Below, in pieces: positions 60,871 through 64,000 of a DNA stretch of 64,000 nucleotides. Numbering within the stretch: the first letter of the stretch is position 1; each line of letters opens with the position of its first letter. A program made the translations under genes and the position numbers. Source of the stretch: Kingdonia uniflora (taxonomy: Eukaryota; Streptophyta; Magnoliopsida; Ranunculales; Circaeasteraceae); contig JACGCM010001844.1 of assembly GCA_014058105.1 (NCBI GenBank), positions 682,001 through 746,000 of the forward strand, in the 5' to 3' direction. The notes under the pieces are model-generated. The model was not told where the DNA came from. It did no database searches and saw only the letters and a list, made by a program, of their open reading frames with translations.

Positions 60871-61215
60871 ATGGTTTCTCTTTCTTATCAAGACAAGAGT
60901 GATGTTCCAAGATCCGAGCAAGAGGACTAGGTGGCATTAAGAGTCAGGCGAGTACGGAAGAAGACATTAGAGTTACAATGGAGGTTTGGCATCGATCAGG
61001 ATATTGATGCAGAGATGCCGGATCTTTTTGAAGCGGAACCCAGGGCACTTATTGTTGGCATTCCCTTCGCGTATTGGTGGGGAATATTGCAGATGATGAG
61101 ACCATTTTTCGGGCACCGGTTGTCCCTGTAGGGGTCGTTTGCGGAGGAAATGGTAGACCAGGAAGATGCTGGTGATATGGCTATGGTCGAGGAGGAGCAT
61201 CACGTTGATACTTAG
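60871..61215 (+). pseudogene. Array gene B, unit 2
   Basis: Starts MVSLSYQDKSDVP, with a stop near codon 20, then VALRVRRVRKKTLELQWRFG, AEMPDLFEAEPRALIVGIPF, AYWWGILQMM, a further stop, and FAEEMVDQEDAGDMAMVEEE, ending at TAG 61,215. It is homologous to B1 throughout but with different stop positions, so the two decayed separately. A TATA-like word lies at 60,813. Confidence 0.6.
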
Positions 61216-61408
61216 GGTCTCCTTCAACTGTACTATTGGGTATTTGGTTTGTCTGTTGTTGGTTTGTTTTTTGTTTTTGCCGGGTGGGTCTGCATTTTGT
61301 GGCTGGATGTCTTGTTTATCGAAATGAAATTGAGATTTTTAATCACTGTCAAAGTAGGATTCTGGGCTCTTTATAAGTAACAATTTGAACTGTCGCACTA
61401 AAAGTCTG

Positions 61409-61575
61409 AAATATCGAAGCATAAATTTTAAACTGTCGAAGTAACAGTATAATTTGTCGAAGTAAGATTCTGAATTCTCGAAGTAATATTCTGAGCTATC
61501 GAAGTAATAGTATAATCTGACGAAGTAAGATTCTGATCTGTGTATAAGTAAAATTCTGAACTGTCAAAGTTTGTC
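61409..61575. repeat. 21-bp tandem repeat, unit 2 only
   Basis: TCGAAG-type cores occur at 61,414, 61,436, 61,457, 61,478, 61,499 and 61,520, with weaker copies near 61,541 and 61,562, a period of 21-22 bp. The consensus is about 'tcgaagtaanattctgannt'. The aligned place in unit 1 (56,200-56,235) shows one or two copies. It lies about 470 bp upstream of the C2 TATA box. Confidence 0.85.
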
Positions 61576-62039
61576 GAATGTGTGGCAAATTGACTGTTTG
61601 ATATATCTAGAAATCGAATTTGGGGTTATCTGTGGATAAATGTTTGAGACACGATATAGTCGATTACTCATGTGGGAGAAAGTGGGTATGTCGAAGGTTT
61701 TACTGGATTTGACTGGACGGACAGACAGCTCAGACAGCTGGTTTGTCAGAACGGTACGTGCTCCTGGGGTAGTGTGCCAAGCAGGTAATCATGATTTTTG
61801 CTCATTTTACGGAAAAGGTGTGATTTGATGCCGGGACTTAACTTGATGGCTTTGAGTAAGGAGCAGAAGGTTCGAGAAGCTTTGAGTTTAAAGTTAAATC
61901 AGAGTGAGTGTACGATTCGTACGTAAAGGGTATGTGGGGTAAATCACTTAAAACAAGTCTCAGCCTAAAAGCTGGGGTAATGGGGGTATGACAATGATAG
62001 TAGTTTGGAAATCGAGGCAATTTTGGTTTTTCGAGAAGG

Positions 62040-64000
62040 TATATAAATGAGAAGGAAATAACCATTGTATTGTTCATTAAGAAAAACCAGAGAGTGAGAG
62101 GTCGAGAACATACGCCATTACCTTTGAAGCTTGAGAGAAGTTGTTGAAGTTGTTGCTGGGTATGGACTGACTTGCTATTTCGAGTTTGATTCTGCTAACA
62201 CAGGTATGTCGATTGATCTCTGTCGATTTTTGTTTTGCTTTTCCTTCAGTATCTGTAAGTAGAATCTTCTGGGTTTGTAGTTTCAAGGTTATCATCGAGG
62301 ACAGGGGGAATTCATGAGTCTGGGTTCGAGCCCATTTTAGGATTTTGAGGGTTTTGACGGAGGGACTAGGTTTGGGATCAAGTTTTCGATAGTTTTTTTT
62401 ATTTGTTGGAGAAGGTAGATGGGAAATGGGTTATTGACATGTGATTATCGAATGTATCGATCTAATTGCGTGCCTCTTCTTCTGCGGAATAAGATGTATA
62501 CCCGTCGAGCTTCGAGACTGAGGATGATAGACGAGGAAATCGAAGAACACGAGGCTAGAACTTGAGGTCGTGCACCAATGGACGAGGGTAGTGACTTAAA
62601 AGTTCTAGATGTTGTAACTGATGCCCCTTTAGTCGTGGTAGTTCCGGCGGGTGGGGTTTCGATTACTAGACGTCGTAAGACAGTGGTGACTGAGGATAAT
62701 GAAGAGGAGGAGATAGGAGGGGAGGAAAGAAGTGAGGTTAATGCAGAGCTTTTTGGTAGTGAAAGGGGGGGAGGGGAGCAGAGTGATCGCAGTGAGGATT
62801 CGACTGAGTCTGATAAGGCCAAGGGCTCTATCTCGGTGAGGGATAAAAATAGACTGGATCATTTTTCTGCCCTGTTAGAGCTGTCAAAGGTGGGGGTAAC
62901 ATTACATGTAGCAGGAGTGGGATGGACTTTCAAGTCAAACCCGCGGGAGGGTATAATGGCATATAGAGGTCATATTAGATTGGGAGTGCAACTTCCTCAC
63001 TGAAGGCTGGTGAAGGAGGTGTTAAATTTTTAAGTGGTACAACGTTGTATCATTCTATTCAAGGAAAGCAAATCAGAATGTAGGGACCTACCATATCCAG
63101 TGTCACCCAGAGAAGCCCAGGTTGTTTGATCTGTGTTCAACGGGTCGAGGGTGGAATAGGGATTTAGTTGTGGTACAGGGTACTTTTGAGAATATTTGAA
63201 GGGGAGGACCCTTATAGGTTGCAACACAAAGTCTGTAATCCCATAAAGTTATTTGTGGAATACTCTGATTGAGGTACTGATCGAATAAACTGATAATGGG
63301 TTTTTTGTTTGTGCTGTAGGTCCAAGTAATCGGCCGTGGGAGAATCCGAGGGATTATATTGGCGCCTTACTTGATTCTGATAATGAGTGGGTAAATTCTA
63401 ATTTCAAGAGTCTTGGTATCAAGATTAAGAAAAAGAAAAAGATAGATTCCCTACTTCGAAATGCACCAGTTACGCGCGAGGCCATCAAAGAAGAGGAGGG
63501 GCGAAGGTGGTTCAAAAGTATCTGATGAAATGGGGGGGGATGGTTTGGCAAGGACAGTTAAGTATGTTCCAAAGTCAAAAAGGGCCTTGAAGCAAGCAGC
63601 GCCAGTACCCGAATGGGCTATTGATACATCGAGACTGAAGCCAAGGCAAGTACCAATACAGGCTGAGAATGGGAAAGGCAGGGTTATTCTCGAGGTTCCA
63701 AAGGAACCGCAGGCGAAGGTTATTCAGCACAAATGGCGTAGGGCATTGGGGGAAGATGATGCGGTGGATGAAGGTGAAGAGATGACGGAGGCTAAAAAAG
63801 AAGATCAGGCTCGGGCCAAGGCTGCGTCTATGGCCGAACTCTGCGATGCTGACCTAGATGAGGCTTTGAAGAAAATGAAGAAGAGTATGTTTCAAGTAAC
63901 TATTTATTCTAGTTAGTGAGATTCTGACATTTTCTTAAGTGCTTCATGCTTCGAGAAATACTAATGGTTCGAATACTCTAGCAAACGGATGCTTGGGCGT
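62040..64000 (+). pseudogene. Array gene C, unit 2 (runs off the window)
   Basis: Same layout as C1: TATA at 62,040, first-intron donor at 62,204, ATG at 62,494 (MYTRRASRLRMIDEEIEE), acidic region, NRLDHFSALLELSKVGV, REGIMAYRGHIRLGVQLPH with a stop after it, then GRGWNRDLVVVQGTFE-like codons (about 63,145-63,195; compare the G-W-K.R.FFV block of PF04195). A deletion of about 150 bp near 63,030 removes codons present in C1. The last complete exon (63,461-63,916) is an open 151-codon frame with KRALKQAAPVPEWAIDTS and ARAKAASMAELCDADLDEAL. The second-intron donor GTAAGTT has become ATAAAGTT, and the first acceptor is also lost. The final exon begins near 63,983. Confidence 0.7.

Noticed and set aside
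61409..61575. CRISPR-like spacing of short repeats
   Set aside because: Repeats are adjacent 21-bp tandem units without unique spacers, in a plant nuclear sequence.
62445..62822. Minus-strand Ser-rich 125-codon ORF
   Set aside because: Exact shadow of the acidic Glu-rich N-terminal region of gene C2; the paralogous place in unit 1 has no matching minus-strand frame.

Overview
This is plant nuclear DNA, almost certainly from a eudicot. It contains Ty1/copia and Ty3/gypsy LTR retrotransposons of plant lineages, plant-type LINE RNase H fragments, a PIF/Harbinger transposon pair, a plant mobile domain gene, and pseudogene pieces of a plant kinesin-13 and a plastid-type HSP70. It is AT-rich. I find no intact host gene, no rRNA or tRNA gene and no bacterial feature. 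The window reads as old, nested repeat DNA, and almost every coding region carries stops or frameshifts. I cannot name the species.

Layout. 0-3 kb: a chimeric fragment in which an intronless kinesin-13 pseudogene abuts an HSP70 piece that still holds an intron, followed by CCGTTGC-rich repeats and a TTCGAA-rich tandem repeat. 3-8.4 kb: a LINE tail (minus), a Tat-type gypsy pol (minus) with one LTR, then an Athila-type 5' LTR with its primer-binding site. 8.8-14.4 kb: a complete but decayed copia element (minus). 15.6-19.9 kb: a second copia element (minus) that has lost its RT core. 20-23.8 kb: LINE RNase H remnant, TTCGAA-rich DNA and an Athila 3' tail. 23.8-33.7 kb: a near full-length Tat-lineage gypsy element with a second, archaeal-type RNase H and an antisense gene block between pol and the 3' LTR. 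34.3-38.4 kb: a 4 kb chromovirus-type LTR (minus). 38.5-41.0 kb: an Athila-type LTR carrying two clean nested insertions, a 310 bp solo LTR with TSD TAAAC and a 1,018 bp PIF/Harbinger-like MITE with TSD TAA. 41.1-45.2 kb: a short-LTR copia element (plus). 45.8-49.7 kb: LINE remnant, TC microsatellite and a plant mobile domain pseudogene. 50.1-53.1 kb: a convergent PIF/Harbinger transposase and Myb-like ORF. 53.1-64 kb: a tandem array, period about 5.2 kb, of LTRs and intron-containing plus-strand genes without gag or pol.

The most interesting thread links 29.9-33.1 kb with 53-64 kb. The antisense gene in the complete Tat element (minus, 30,769 down to 30,054) matches in order the gene at 57.2-58.1 kb and its second copy at 62.5-63.2 kb, and all look like the plant 'putative gypsy type transposon' family (PF04195-like). 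In the 53-64 kb array only LTRs and these accessory genes remain. The genes have their own TATA boxes and spliceosomal introns, and two further short paralogous genes (A and B) precede them. I read this as an antisense accessory gene module of a Tat-like retrotransposon that has separated from gag-pol and been tandemly duplicated. Antisense additional ORFs are already known from Tat-lineage elements; the multi-promoter, intron-bearing, gag-pol-free tandem form is the part worth a second look.
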